64,000 bases of DNA from NCBI RefSeq assembly GCF_016862975.1, contig NZ_BONZ01000039.1, positions 172,853-236,852 on the forward strand, written 5' to 3'. A program made the translations under genes and the position numbers. Shown piece after piece: positions 32,114 to 40,943 of the stretch; the stretch's first letter is position 1; every line of letters starts with the position of its first letter. This DNA is from Rugosimonospora africana (GTDB taxonomy: Bacteria; Actinomycetota; Actinomycetes; Mycobacteriales; Micromonosporaceae). The notes under the pieces were generated by a model. It was given only the letters and a program-made list of their open reading frames with translations. It had not been told where the DNA came from and did no database searches.

Positions 32114-33124
32114 TCAGTCCCGGCCGGGGCGTGTTCGTTCGCCGGTGATTGGGCCGAGCAGATACAGCGGATCCTGCTCTGCGGCAGGCGGGCCCGGGTG
32201 GAACGGGCCGGAGGCACCGAGGTCGCCGGGCAACTCAACGAGACGGTGACGGCGTCGACCGTTGCCCACCAGGCGCCAGATCGGCCCGGTGGGGTCGGTG
32301 TGGGCCTGGGCGTGGGTGGCCGTGGCCACCGTGACGCCGAGCCGGCCGGCCCCGGCCAGGTGCTGGTGCAGGTGGGTTTCCCGGGCCGGGCTGGGCAGCA
32401 GGATCAGCACCGGCCAGTCGGGGCCGCCGGCCTCGCGCAGGCGCCAGTACGCGGGCAGTTTGTCGGCCAGCACCGGCAGGCTTTCGGTGCCGAGATCCAT
32501 CTCCAGGAACCAGGCCACCTGGACGTTGTTCTGCCGCCAGACACCGTGCCCGTCCGGATGCACGCGGCGGCCGGTGGCCGAAGCGATTGTGGCGGCGGGC
32601 CACCATCGGGTCAGCCGGGCACCTGGTGTGGTGCGGGCGGCGGCGATCAGGTCGATGAAGACCTGGTTGGTGGCATCGGTGTGGGCCAGGTGTGCGGTCG
32701 CGGCGACGAGGCGGTCCTGCTGCTCGCGCAGTGCCTTGGCCGTTGGTGGCTTCGCGCCGGTGGCCAGTGCGACGTAGCGGGCCGACAGCGGCCCGGGCAG
32801 CCAGTGCAGCGGTAGCCGGCCGCCGGGCCGGACCGGGATGAACGAGTCGATGAACCCCAGCGCGCGCAGCGCGGCGAGGCGGTTGCGGCAGGTCCGGGTG
32901 GAGGTGAACAGGGTGGCGGTGATGTGCGCCGTGGTCAGGGTGCGGTGGTCGTGCAGGAGATGGGCAAGGGCGTAGTCGCGGGGTTCGAGTCGGAAGGAGA
33001 TGGACCGAAGGGAGTCCGATGGTGAAGGTTGGCGACCGGTGTCGGATCGGCCCGGGACGTGTACCCCCGGTCGGGGAATATCCCCCACAGGGATATTTCG
33101 GGGCCGGTTGGGTGGCCGGGTCAT
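32114..33124 (-). CDS. Replication-relaxation family protein
   Basis: 336 residues from the ATG at 33124, which overlaps the previous gene stop as ATGA. The N-terminal 50 residues are disordered. A winged-helix domain follows (about 55-120: LEPRDYALAHLLHDHRTLTT, ITATLFTSTRTCRNRLAALR), then the conserved middle of the family (GPLSARYVALATGAKPPTAK, HLAHTDATNQVFIDLIAAAR) and PDGHGVWRQNNVQVAWFLEM with its Asp-rich end. Members are found on actinobacterial plasmids and ICEs and are linked to replication or relaxosome function. It is the best candidate here for a DNA-processing starter protein, since I saw no other relaxase. Confidence 0.75.
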   Translation of the reverse strand: MTRPPNRPRNIPVGDIPRPGVHVPGRSDTGRQPSPSDSLRSISFRLEPRDYALAHLLHDHRTLTTAHITATLFTSTRTCRNRLAALRALGFIDSFIPVRPGGRLPLHWLPGPLSARYVALATGAKPPTAKALREQQDRLVAATAHLAHTDATNQVFIDLIAAARTTPGARLTRWWPAATIASATGRRVHPDGHGVWRQNNVQVAWFLEMDLGTESLPVLADKLPAYWRLREAGGPDWPVLILLPSPARETHLHQHLAGAGRLGVTVATATHAQAHTDPTGPIWRLVGNGRRRHRLVELPGDLGASGPFHPGPPAAEQDPLYLLGPITGERTRPGRD

Positions 33125-33600
33125 GGGGCCTGACCTGCCCGGTTGGGTGGTGCGTCGGTGCTGTGCACCGTCCTGGGGTCCGGCCCGGGGTGTTGCCTGG
33201 GCCGATGCCCACCCCGACGCCTGGGCCACGTCCGTGTTCCAACGAGCGGGTGGGGGTCGATGAGGGTCAGCACATCGTGGACCAGTTGGGCCCAGTCGAC
33301 ATCGTCCTCGCCGTCCGGGCAGAAGCTCAGCGGCTGGCCGTCCTCGTCCTGGAAACCATCGGAGAACCGCCTTGTGTTGGCAGTCCGATTGGGCTCCTCC
33401 CGTCCCGACACGACTCGGTCGGGGCGCAGGATCACACTCCACGTCTCGCCGTGCACATCGACCGCCAGCAGCCGCCCGAACCCGGGCTCGGTCGACATGG
33501 TCGCGTCCGCGAACCGGGCGGCGATCCCGGTGCATTGGTCCGCCTCGCGGCGGCGATGCGCCGGGCCGGCCGGTCGGGATAGTACTTCAGGATCGTCCAT
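33121..33600 (-). CDS. Unknown protein upstream of the replication-relaxation gene
   Basis: About 159 residues from the ATG at 33600 (MDDPEVLSRPAGPAHRRREA); an ATG at 33621 is also possible. Central beta-rich part FGRLLAVDVHGETWSVILRP, then an acidic DGEDDVDWAQLVHDVLTLID, then a basic tail that overlaps the next gene start by 4 bp. No family recognised. The ATGA overlap supports real translation and coupling with the replication-relaxation protein. The final 40 residues are Arg/Pro-rich and less convincing. Confidence 0.5.
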   Translation of the reverse strand: MDDPEVLSRPAGPAHRRREADQCTGIAARFADATMSTEPGFGRLLAVDVHGETWSVILRPDRVVSGREEPNRTANTRRFSDGFQDEDGQPLSFCPDGEDDVDWAQLVHDVLTLIDPHPLVGTRTWPRRRGGHRPRQHPGPDPRTVHSTDAPPNRAGQAP

Positions 33601-33917
33601 CGTGAATACTGATTCCTTCATCAAGTAGGGGTTGGCGCGGCCCGGTTCACGGCGGGCGCAGGCCGAAGTGGCCGTGCGGTGTACAGCGCGCACGTGCCGA
33701 AGCCCGGGAAAGGAGCTGACACAGGAGGGGCGAGCGCCGATGTAGCCGGGCTACTGGACGCCGAAACAGCTGGGATTTGCGAGCGGATCCGAGCAAGACG
33801 GACCGTCCGCCGTGGCCAGGGTGCCCCGCCGTCTTGAGACGACGATTCGACTGGTGGGATTGCGGCCGACTCAGGAGTCCGGGCGGCTACACCGGACACC
33901 CGCCCACCGGCGGCCGC
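33601..33917. other. Intergenic 317 bp without a recognised feature
   Basis: It separates the caspase gene stop from the start of the next gene on the minus strand and so should hold that gene's promoter. I saw no strong repeat, hairpin with T-run or credible coding frame. Confidence 0.4.
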
Positions 33918-35864
33918 TCACAAGCCAGAATCGCTCAGCACTAGCTCAGCTTCGGCAATGTAGCCGACAAGCTTAGCCAAGCGCATTGCCTCGAAATAAC
34001 TAGAAGCAAGATCGACCCGGTCGGTGAGCAACTGCAATAACACTGCTCGGTCACTGAACGGCGTCACTAGGCAGTACCCACTGGAAGTCGCCACCGTGGC
34101 CTGACGTACCTCGCCGGCGTTCATCTGAGCGGATACTGCACGACAGCTGGCGAGCAGGCTGCAGGCGACTGCGGCGGCAAACGTGGCGTCGAAGGGGAAT
34201 CTGTGGTTGGTAGCTAAGGCGATGCCATCAATGCTGGCGACGACGCAACCCACAAGACTGCGGCCGCCACTCTCGCTAACCAATTCATCCAGGACCCAGC
34301 TCAGCTTGCTCTCCACCGTTGCAGCATTGCCACTTCTCTGCGCGCGCGCAGCTGACGTTGGCGGCCGAGTGTGGTCCGCGAGGGTGTGCGCCAACTTGGC
34401 GGTTTCGTAGGCGGCCACGCCCAGATCCGCATCGGCCGTCGTATACAGCCCGACGCACGACCCTCCTGCCACCGGGGTAACCGTGACCACGCCCGCGTCG
34501 AGGTCTGCAAACACCCACTGCAGATGAGCGGTCGTCAGAGTGGCCAGATGCTTCCCTGCGTTCCGGAGCCAGCCAACAGCGGCAGCGAGCCGATCGAGGT
34601 CGTCACGACCCATCGGGCCTCTGGCTTCGTCAGCCAGACCGCTGTCAGTGACCAGAATCGCTTGCCGGACACCCGGTACCCGTTTGACGAACTGGTCGAT
34701 CACACGACGGGCATCGTCCGGCGAGCGGTCAGCCGACGGCTCTGCCAACGGAGCACGCGCCGCATCAGCGTCCGTGTCTTCAACAGGCCGGATCAGGTCC
34801 TTCACCTGGCTTCTCAGCCGTTCGTTCGTGGTGTCAAAGCCGACTTCCAGCCCGCGTATCGCAGTGGGCCGGACGATAATCCGCACTACCCGCAACTCAC
34901 CGGTGTCGTTGTTGACGATCTCAACATTGGCTCGGCTCTTGACCGGCTGCGGGGTGAGTTGCAGTTCGACCTGCTCGTCCAACCGGGTGATCTGGATCCA
35001 TCGGACTTCTGTGGTCGCCGTCCAGAAGTCCCCGGGAAGCAATCCGCGCACCCGAATCCGCTCCACGGGAAGTACTTCGTCCGGCTCGACATCGACAATA
35101 TGGATGACCTTCGGGGCCACCGACAGCGGCATGCGGCGCTTCACGGACCGGGCAATCTGGATCGTCCCCTCGTAAGCGCCCCTACGGACTGGCACCTGCC
35201 CTCTCGTGTTGCGCATCTCCGAATGCACGTAACGATAGAGATCGTCCAGCGAGACGAAGCCTTCTTCCGTGGTCTTCGCGACCTGACCGGTCAACCCCGC
35301 CACTAGGTGGTGAGTAAACGGGCTCAGGTGCCGCGGACCCATGGCATCCGCCGCCAACTCACGGGCCCGGCACGCGGCCATCACGAACCTTCCGCGCCCA
35401 TCGGAGGGCACAACAGGAGCAACGATGTCCGGCACACTCTTGAACGCGCCGCTGTAACAACAGTCCAAGATGATGATGATCGCTCTCGCGACAGAGACGG
35501 CGATCATCGCGTTCAGCCTATCTGACGAAACAGCAGTGGAGATCAGTCGGTCGAGCCTGGTGTCCTGCCCACACAGCAAGAGATTCCCATGTTCGTCCAG
35601 CTTGCCGTGGCCTGAGTAGTAGAGCAGCAGCACATCATCGCGATCCGCCTCCCGGAAAAACCCTTCCAGTTGCCTGCCGAGCTCGTGTGACGTCCGCTCG
35701 GCAAGCATCGCGACTTCCCCCGGATCGAACATCCCGTACTCGGGATGGAGGAGGGCATCTCGCACGGCGAGTATGTCGTTCTGCGGACCGTCGAGCCGTG
35801 GCAATGCCTGGTCGGCTGGGAAGAAGGCATTCCCGATCAATAGCGCCCTGTAATGCTGATCCAT
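33918..35864 (-). CDS. Caspase-like (C14) protease with two Roadblock/LC7-like domains
   Basis: 648 residues. Residues 1-240 are a caspase p20-like domain: RALLIGNAFF, the catalytic His in LYYSGHGKLD (His86), and IIILDCCYSGAFKS with the nucleophile Cys136. Residues about 250-345 are a beta-rich linker domain (VLPVERIRVRGLLPGDFWTA). Two Roadblock/LC7-type domains follow: about 383-497 (VPGVRQAILVTDSGLADEAR, GSCVGLYTTADADLGVAAYE) and about 516-634 (GCVVASIDGIALATNHRFPF, ATVATSSGYCLVTPFSDRAV). Roadblock proteins usually control small GTPases in the MglB/CvnB manner. The start is 2 bp after the EACC1-like gene, so one operon. The fusion suggests a protease gated by Roadblock dimerisation or a GTPase; this is inference. 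Confidence 0.85.
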   Translation of the reverse strand: MDQHYRALLIGNAFFPADQALPRLDGPQNDILAVRDALLHPEYGMFDPGEVAMLAERTSHELGRQLEGFFREADRDDVLLLYYSGHGKLDEHGNLLLCGQDTRLDRLISTAVSSDRLNAMIAVSVARAIIIILDCCYSGAFKSVPDIVAPVVPSDGRGRFVMAACRARELAADAMGPRHLSPFTHHLVAGLTGQVAKTTEEGFVSLDDLYRYVHSEMRNTRGQVPVRRGAYEGTIQIARSVKRRMPLSVAPKVIHIVDVEPDEVLPVERIRVRGLLPGDFWTATTEVRWIQITRLDEQVELQLTPQPVKSRANVEIVNNDTGELRVVRIIVRPTAIRGLEVGFDTTNERLRSQVKDLIRPVEDTDADAARAPLAEPSADRSPDDARRVIDQFVKRVPGVRQAILVTDSGLADEARGPMGRDDLDRLAAAVGWLRNAGKHLATLTTAHLQWVFADLDAGVVTVTPVAGGSCVGLYTTADADLGVAAYETAKLAHTLADHTRPPTSAARAQRSGNAATVESKLSWVLDELVSESGGRSLVGCVVASIDGIALATNHRFPFDATFAAAVACSLLASCRAVSAQMNAGEVRQATVATSSGYCLVTPFSDRAVLLQLLTDRVDLASSYFEAMRLAKLVGYIAEAELVLSDSGL

Positions 35865-35866
35865 CG

Positions 35867-36301
35867 TCAGGACCCGATCCGGCGCGCCACGGCGTCCGCC
35901 AGCTTCTCCAATACCGCCGCGCTCATGCCGTCCCCGGTGACGATGAGTGACTCTTCGATGCCATTCCGGGTCCAGGTCACCTTGATCTGCCGGGACCGGT
36001 CCCGGTCAAGCCACAGCTGGAAACAGCTGACCATCGCGGAGATTGCACCGGCACCGCCGAGTGCGACGATGACGGACTCGGCGGTGCCCTTGGTCCCGAC
36101 CTGTGCTATGTCGACGCGTCGTGCGCCAGGCACCGAGGCGATCAGCTCTCGCCGCAGATCGTCGCACTGGAGGGACCAGCTCTCGTCGTCCGGATCAAAC
36201 CGCACGCTAAGCGGAGCAACTTCCACCTCGAGATGCGACTTTCCCACTGGGCCTCCAGGAATCGTTTGCAGTCGCCAACGCTCACTCACCGCGGCGTTCA
36301 C
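35867..36301 (-). CDS. EACC1-like constant component of the caspase module
   Basis: 144 residues: an N-terminal alpha/beta unit (HLEVEVAPLSVRFDPDDESW, LRRELIASVPGARRVDIAQV), a small-residue/hydrophobic helix (ESVIVALGGAGAISAMVSCF), a charged junction QLWLDRDRSRQIKVTW, and a C-terminal beta-helix unit (GIEESLIVTGDGMSAAVLEK). The layout agrees with EACC1 and with the gene at 1432. EACC1 proteins occur beside effector proteases; they are thought to act as a shared membrane component. It is encoded first, 2 bp ahead of the caspase gene. Its promoter should lie in 36302-36557. Confidence 0.7.
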   Translation of the reverse strand: MNAAVSERWRLQTIPGGPVGKSHLEVEVAPLSVRFDPDDESWSLQCDDLRRELIASVPGARRVDIAQVGTKGTAESVIVALGGAGAISAMVSCFQLWLDRDRSRQIKVTWTRNGIEESLIVTGDGMSAAVLEKLADAVARRIGS

Positions 36302-36557
36302 ACCCCGTTAGCGTAGCGTCTGGCCGTTGCTTAAGCTGCCGTCCGTTGTCGGCATGCTTAACGTTGGTCTCACCAACATCGTTTGTCGAGGCACCCCGGC
36401 CCTATGCATGCACAACGAAATGCTTATGCACGACCTGATTGTGACGCCGACCTCGCTGGCGATGGAAGCTCTACTCGACGGGCAAGATCTCTGCCCACGG
36501 CTCGCACGGTCCGCCGTGTGCCGCCTGGTTGCATCAGTCCGCGGGCTTTGCAGCGGC

Positions 36558-39083
36558 TCAGGCATCGGCTGCTGGACAACTCGCCTGCTTGCCGGCCTTG
36601 CGGCCCGCGGAGCGACGGGCCATCTGCTGTACTGCGGACGGTGGGGTGTCGTGCGGACCGGCGACGGCTTGGCGGATGGCGGTGGTTTCCCCGACGATCG
36701 GCAGCGGTGGCCGGGTGCGCATGGTGAATCCGGCGGTCTCCCGCGAGTTGACCACGAGGCGGGTCGCGGCGGTGTAGGCGTCCAGGTGCGACACGTCGTG
36801 TTCGTCGAGTTCCGGCATCGTGTGCCGGGCCAGTTGGTGGGCGTCCTCCGGCGAACAGGAGAAGAAGATCTTGTTGCGGGCATTCGCGCTCAACGAGAGT
36901 TGGGTCTCGCGTGGCAACTGGCTGAGGTTTTGGTGGGCGAGCACGAGGGAGAGGTGGTAGCTGCGGGCTTCCGCGAGCATGTCGGTGACCGACCCGGCGA
37001 GATTCAGGATGTTGTGAGCTTCGTCGATGTAACACACCGCGTCGCGTCGCTGGATCTCCGTCAATCGGGCTCGCGCGGTTGCTGCCTGCCAGACGCTGGC
37101 GAACACGAACGAGCCCATCAGCTTCGCGGTTTCTTCACCGAGTTGGCCCTTGGGCAGGCGGGCAATCAGGATGCCGCCGTCGAGGACTCCTGCCATGTCG
37201 AAGCTGGAGGTGGGTGCGCCGAGTGTGGCGCGGACGAAGTCGCGCAGCAGGAATGAGCGCAGCCGGGCTAGGACCGGGCCGATGACCTGGGCGCGCAGCG
37301 CGACAGGGGTGGACTCGTACCACTCCCAGAACCCTTTCAAGCCTTCCGGGTCGTCGAGCCCGACCGTGAACGGCGCGCGGAACTGCTTGTCGTTGAGCAG
37401 CGGTGGCACCAGGGTGAGGTTGGCGTTGGCGTGCCTCATCAGGGTCAGGCAGGCCACCCGCAGTACGTCGTCGATGCGGGGGCCCCAGTGCCGTTGGAAG
37501 ATTTTGGAGAAGATGCTGACGACGTTGTCGACGACGAGGTCGTCGTCGAGGCCGGACAGTGGGTTGAGGGTGGCGCCGCCGGGCTGGTCGGGGTCGATGA
37601 TGACGATTCGGTCGGCGAGGGTAGCGGGGAGCCGGTCGAGGATGTCCAGGGCGAGGTCGCCTTTGGGGTCGATGACCACGACCCCGCGGCCGGCTTTGAC
37701 GTCGTCGATGGCCATGTGGCACATCTGGGTGGACTTGCCCGAGCCGGTGGAGCCCAGGACATGGAAGTGCTGGCGGGCGTCCACGATGGACACACCGACG
37801 GAGTGGCCGCCGACCTCGGCTTTGCCGAGGATTCGGATTCCACGCCCGCCGGAGGGTACCGAGACGGGTGCGGGGCCGGCTTTGGCGCGGGCGCGGTCCA
37901 GGCCGGCAACGGCGACGTCGGTGGGCAGCGCCGCGATCGCGGCGAGTTGTTCGGCCGACAGCAGGAACCCGCGGCGCAACCGGCGGGCGGCCAGCACCGG
38001 CCGCGGGGCGGGGAGTGTGAGGCGGCGTAGCCGGTTGCGGCCGGTGTAGATGCCGAAAGCGGAGGCGATGCCGTGGGCGAGGACGGTCAGTCGCCGCCGG
38101 ATCGCGTCGGTCTGGTCCGGATCGTCGCGGCGGCGGCCGGTGTTCGCGGCGGCGTAGCGGATCGCGACCTCCCACTGCGGGCCGATGACGGTGTCGATCG
38201 CGGCGCGGGCGTCTCGGTCCCGGATCGGATCCGTCGGGATCTGTCGCCCGTACCCGGTGGCGCGCGGGGTTCGAGCGGAGGTGAGCGGGTCGGTGATGAG
38301 ATTGAGCGCGCCACGCAGATAGGTGACCGGGTCGAGCACACCACCAGGTGGTATCCCGGTCCGCAGACCGACCGCGCCGCGGCGAACCGCCGCCACACGG
38401 CGGGGCGTGGCCGGCCGGGCGAGGATCTGCACGCAGGCGGCCTCGGTGGCGTGCAGACCTGCGCCGGCCGCGACCAGCGCTCGCATCGGGTCAGCGTCGT
38501 GGTCGGTGTTCAGGGGGTACCAGGCCGGCATCGCCGGAGCGAGCGCCCCGCCCTCGGCGAGTGCGTCCACCGGCAGCGGTGAATCAGCGTCGAGCACTTC
38601 GGTGGCCGCGCCCGGCCAGGCCGCCCGCGCGGCCGCGGCGACGAGGCCGGCCGAAACAGTCCCCGGCAGCCAGACCACGACGGTCAGTTGCCGGCCCGCC
38701 CACCGGTACTCCAGGGCGATGTGCGGGATGCCATACAGGCGCCGCCGCCACGGCGTGGGCATAAGCAGTTCCAACAGGTTGGCCCACCAGGCAGTCACGC
38801 CAGCGGGGTCCACCTCCGGCGGCGGGATGATGCGCACCATGCGGGCATGCGCGACCAGCCGCCGATGGCGGGCCCTGACCACCGCGATCCGCACCGCCGT
38901 CGTCGCGGTGACGGCGAGGAACAGCAGAAGGGCCGGCCACCAGGGGTGGTGGCCGGCCCACGTCATCGTGCGGGTCAGATAATGCAGCCCGGGAAGGGCA
39001 GGTGGCTGCGGCGGCCGCCACGAGTGTCGGGGCGAACCCGTCGCAGCTGGGGCGGGTTGAGGTTGTGGGCTGTGTGGGGGCAT
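36558..39083 (-). CDS. Type IV coupling-type ATPase (TraG/VirD4-like)
   Basis: 841 residues, ATG with CAGGAGCACG upstream. Pro-rich N-terminus, one membrane helix at about 50-66 (PALLLFLAVTATTAVRIAV). The motor domain starts near 410, Walker A HVLGSTGSGKSTQM at about 441-454, DPKGDLALDILDRLPATLAD beyond it, Walker B AVCYIDEAHNILNLAG at about 712-727, and a sensor-like LVLAHQNLSQLP. The middle resembles TraM-recognition/TraG domains. It should deliver relaxase-bound DNA to the T4SS at the membrane. It is the last gene of the T4SS block; VirB4 ends 27 bp upstream. Confidence 0.85.
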   Translation of the reverse strand: MPPHSPQPQPAPAATGSPRHSWRPPQPPALPGLHYLTRTMTWAGHHPWWPALLLFLAVTATTAVRIAVVRARHRRLVAHARMVRIIPPPEVDPAGVTAWWANLLELLMPTPWRRRLYGIPHIALEYRWAGRQLTVVVWLPGTVSAGLVAAAARAAWPGAATEVLDADSPLPVDALAEGGALAPAMPAWYPLNTDHDADPMRALVAAGAGLHATEAACVQILARPATPRRVAAVRRGAVGLRTGIPPGGVLDPVTYLRGALNLITDPLTSARTPRATGYGRQIPTDPIRDRDARAAIDTVIGPQWEVAIRYAAANTGRRRDDPDQTDAIRRRLTVLAHGIASAFGIYTGRNRLRRLTLPAPRPVLAARRLRRGFLLSAEQLAAIAALPTDVAVAGLDRARAKAGPAPVSVPSGGRGIRILGKAEVGGHSVGVSIVDARQHFHVLGSTGSGKSTQMCHMAIDDVKAGRGVVVIDPKGDLALDILDRLPATLADRIVIIDPDQPGGATLNPLSGLDDDLVVDNVVSIFSKIFQRHWGPRIDDVLRVACLTLMRHANANLTLVPPLLNDKQFRAPFTVGLDDPEGLKGFWEWYESTPVALRAQVIGPVLARLRSFLLRDFVRATLGAPTSSFDMAGVLDGGILIARLPKGQLGEETAKLMGSFVFASVWQAATARARLTEIQRRDAVCYIDEAHNILNLAGSVTDMLAEARSYHLSLVLAHQNLSQLPRETQLSLSANARNKIFFSCSPEDAHQLARHTMPELDEHDVSHLDAYTAATRLVVNSRETAGFTMRTRPPLPIVGETTAIRQAVAGPHDTPPSAVQQMARRSAGRKAGKQASCPAADA

Positions 39084-39110
39084 CGTGCTCCTGGGGTAGT
39101 TGAGGGTTGG

Positions 39111-40943
39111 TTAGAGGTCGGGTTCGTCGAGGAGGTCGGCCAGGCCCGCGGCCAATTCGTGTTCGCGGGACGACGCCACGACCTGAAACGCCACCCGGTG
39201 GGCTCCGGCCAGAAGCAGGGCCTCGCCGCGGCCGGCGGCAAGCAGCATGCGGGCCTCGCCCGCGGTCAATGCGAACGTGTCGGCGATCAGGTCGATGGAT
39301 TGCGGGGCCTGGCGCATGAGCACCTGGGTGGCGGAGTTGGCGATGACGGCCTGGCCGAGTTCGGAGCCGAGCAGGTCGGCGGCGTCCTGGGTGACGACCG
39401 CGACCCCGGCCCGCCGCTTGCGGGCGGCCTTGGCCAGCCGGTAGAGGAATTTCGCGCCTTCGCCGTCGCGCAGCAGGGTCCAGGCTTCGTCGACGACGAC
39501 CAGGCGGCGGGCGCCGACCCCGTGGGTGCGGCCGGCGGTGGGGACGTCAACGTCGCGCCAGATCGCGTCCAGCGCGAGCAGCATCCCGGGAGCGCGTAGC
39601 TCGTCGGGCAGCTGCCGGGTCGACCACACGACGAGGTGGCCCCGCGGCCGGAAGGTGGTGGGTCCGTCGAACATGTCCTTGAAGGAGCCCTCCACCCACG
39701 GCGACAGTCGGGCCGCGAGGGTGTGTGCGGCGTCCTGGTCGGAGCCAGCCAGAACGGCGGCCAAGTCTTTGAGTAGCGGCGCGGGGTGCCGCCAGGTGGC
39801 CGGGTCGTTGGTGATCCCGGCCTGGGCGTAGGTGGCGTTGATGGCCCGGTCCAGCGCGGAGCGCTCGGCTGGCGGCGGTTGCTCACTCAGCAGGACTGAG
39901 ATCAGGGTGTGTAGGAACATCGCGCGGCGCTGCAATCCGTCCGGGCGTGTCTCGTTCGGCGGGATGTCCAAGGGGTTGACCCGGATGCCGGCCGCGCCGA
40001 GCTGGATCGCGGTGCCGCCGACCGCGTCACATAGCCGCAGGTACTCGTCTTCCGGATCGATGATGGCGACCTGGACTCCGTCGTAGAGCGACCGGAGGAC
40101 CTCCAGCTTGACCAGGTACGACTTGCCGGCCCCGGAGCGGGCCAGGACCACGGAGTTGTGGTTGTCCTGGGCCCACCGGTTCCACCACACCACACCGTTG
40201 GAGGCGGTGTTCAACCCGTACAGCACGCCGCCGGCGGGCATCGACTCCCCGGGCAGCGGCGCGGGAAGGTCCGCCGACGCGAGGGGGAAGGCGGCGGCGA
40301 GAGCGTCGGAGTCGAAGACCCGCCGCATCCGCAGCAGGTCGACACCGACGGGCAGGGTGGACAGCCACGCTTGCAGTTGCCGCCAGGTGGCCGGCTGGGT
40401 GTCCAGCAGTACCGACGCGGCGACGGCCCGGACCTGCGCGACCGCCTCGACCAGGTCCTCCTCGGTCGGGGCATGCACGCACAGGTAATGCCCGACCCGA
40501 TGCATCCGCGACGCGCCGCGGGCAACCCGGTCGGCGAGGTCGGCGGCGTCTTCGGCGGCGGCTTCGGTCACCGGATCCGCCAAGCGGCCCTTGTCGGCGT
40601 CGGCCCGACGGTTGGATTCCAGGCGGGCGCGTTGCTGACGTAGCCGGCGGGCGGCGATCGCCGACGGGATCGGTTCGATGTGCTCCACCACGTCGAGGCG
40701 CCCGGGCCAGGCCAGCAATGGATCCAGCCACGCCATGCCGACGTCCGGCGGGTAGCCGGTGACGATCAGCGTGGCCACGTACCCGTCACCCACCTGCAGG
40801 AACCTGGGCGTGGCTTCCACGGTGGCCGGGCCGGCCATGGCGGCCAGCGTGGCCTGCGTTTCGTCCCGCACTGCGTTCAGCTGGGGTTTACGGCTCCACG
40901 GCCACTCCCGTGCTCGCGGGGATCGCCGGGTCGTGGGGGTCAC
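39111..40943 (-). CDS. VirB4-like T4SS ATPase
   Basis: 610 residues from the GTG at 40943, which overlaps the PrgI gene stop as GTGA; the longer frame is Arg-rich noise. N-terminal part (40-240) matches the VirB4/TraC non-catalytic domain. Walker A is VVLARSGAGKSYLVKLEVLR (about 265-284), followed by VQVAIIDPEDEYLRLCDAVG. Walker B RLVVVDEAWTLLRDGEGA is near 490, and AVVTQDAADLLGSELGQAVI near 530 is the conserved VirB4 motif. It energises assembly and transport at the membrane's inner face. Confidence 0.9.
   Translation of the reverse strand: MTPTTRRSPRAREWPWSRKPQLNAVRDETQATLAAMAGPATVEATPRFLQVGDGYVATLIVTGYPPDVGMAWLDPLLAWPGRLDVVEHIEPIPSAIAARRLRQQRARLESNRRADADKGRLADPVTEAAAEDAADLADRVARGASRMHRVGHYLCVHAPTEEDLVEAVAQVRAVAASVLLDTQPATWRQLQAWLSTLPVGVDLLRMRRVFDSDALAAAFPLASADLPAPLPGESMPAGGVLYGLNTASNGVVWWNRWAQDNHNSVVLARSGAGKSYLVKLEVLRSLYDGVQVAIIDPEDEYLRLCDAVGGTAIQLGAAGIRVNPLDIPPNETRPDGLQRRAMFLHTLISVLLSEQPPPAERSALDRAINATYAQAGITNDPATWRHPAPLLKDLAAVLAGSDQDAAHTLAARLSPWVEGSFKDMFDGPTTFRPRGHLVVWSTRQLPDELRAPGMLLALDAIWRDVDVPTAGRTHGVGARRLVVVDEAWTLLRDGEGAKFLYRLAKAARKRRAGVAVVTQDAADLLGSELGQAVIANSATQVLMRQAPQSIDLIADTFALTAGEARMLLAAGRGEALLLAGAHRVAFQVVASSREHELAAGLADLLDEPDL

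Noticed and set aside
33621..33899. A 92-codon minus-strand frame in the gap before the caspase gene.
   Set aside because: Ser/Pro/Ala low complexity, no ribosome binding site, no match.
36302..36440. Inverted repeat TTGCTTAAGCTGCCG / CGGCATGCTTAACG upstream of the EACC1-like gene as an operator.
   Set aside because: The arms pair imperfectly with mismatches and a bulge, so I could not separate it from chance.
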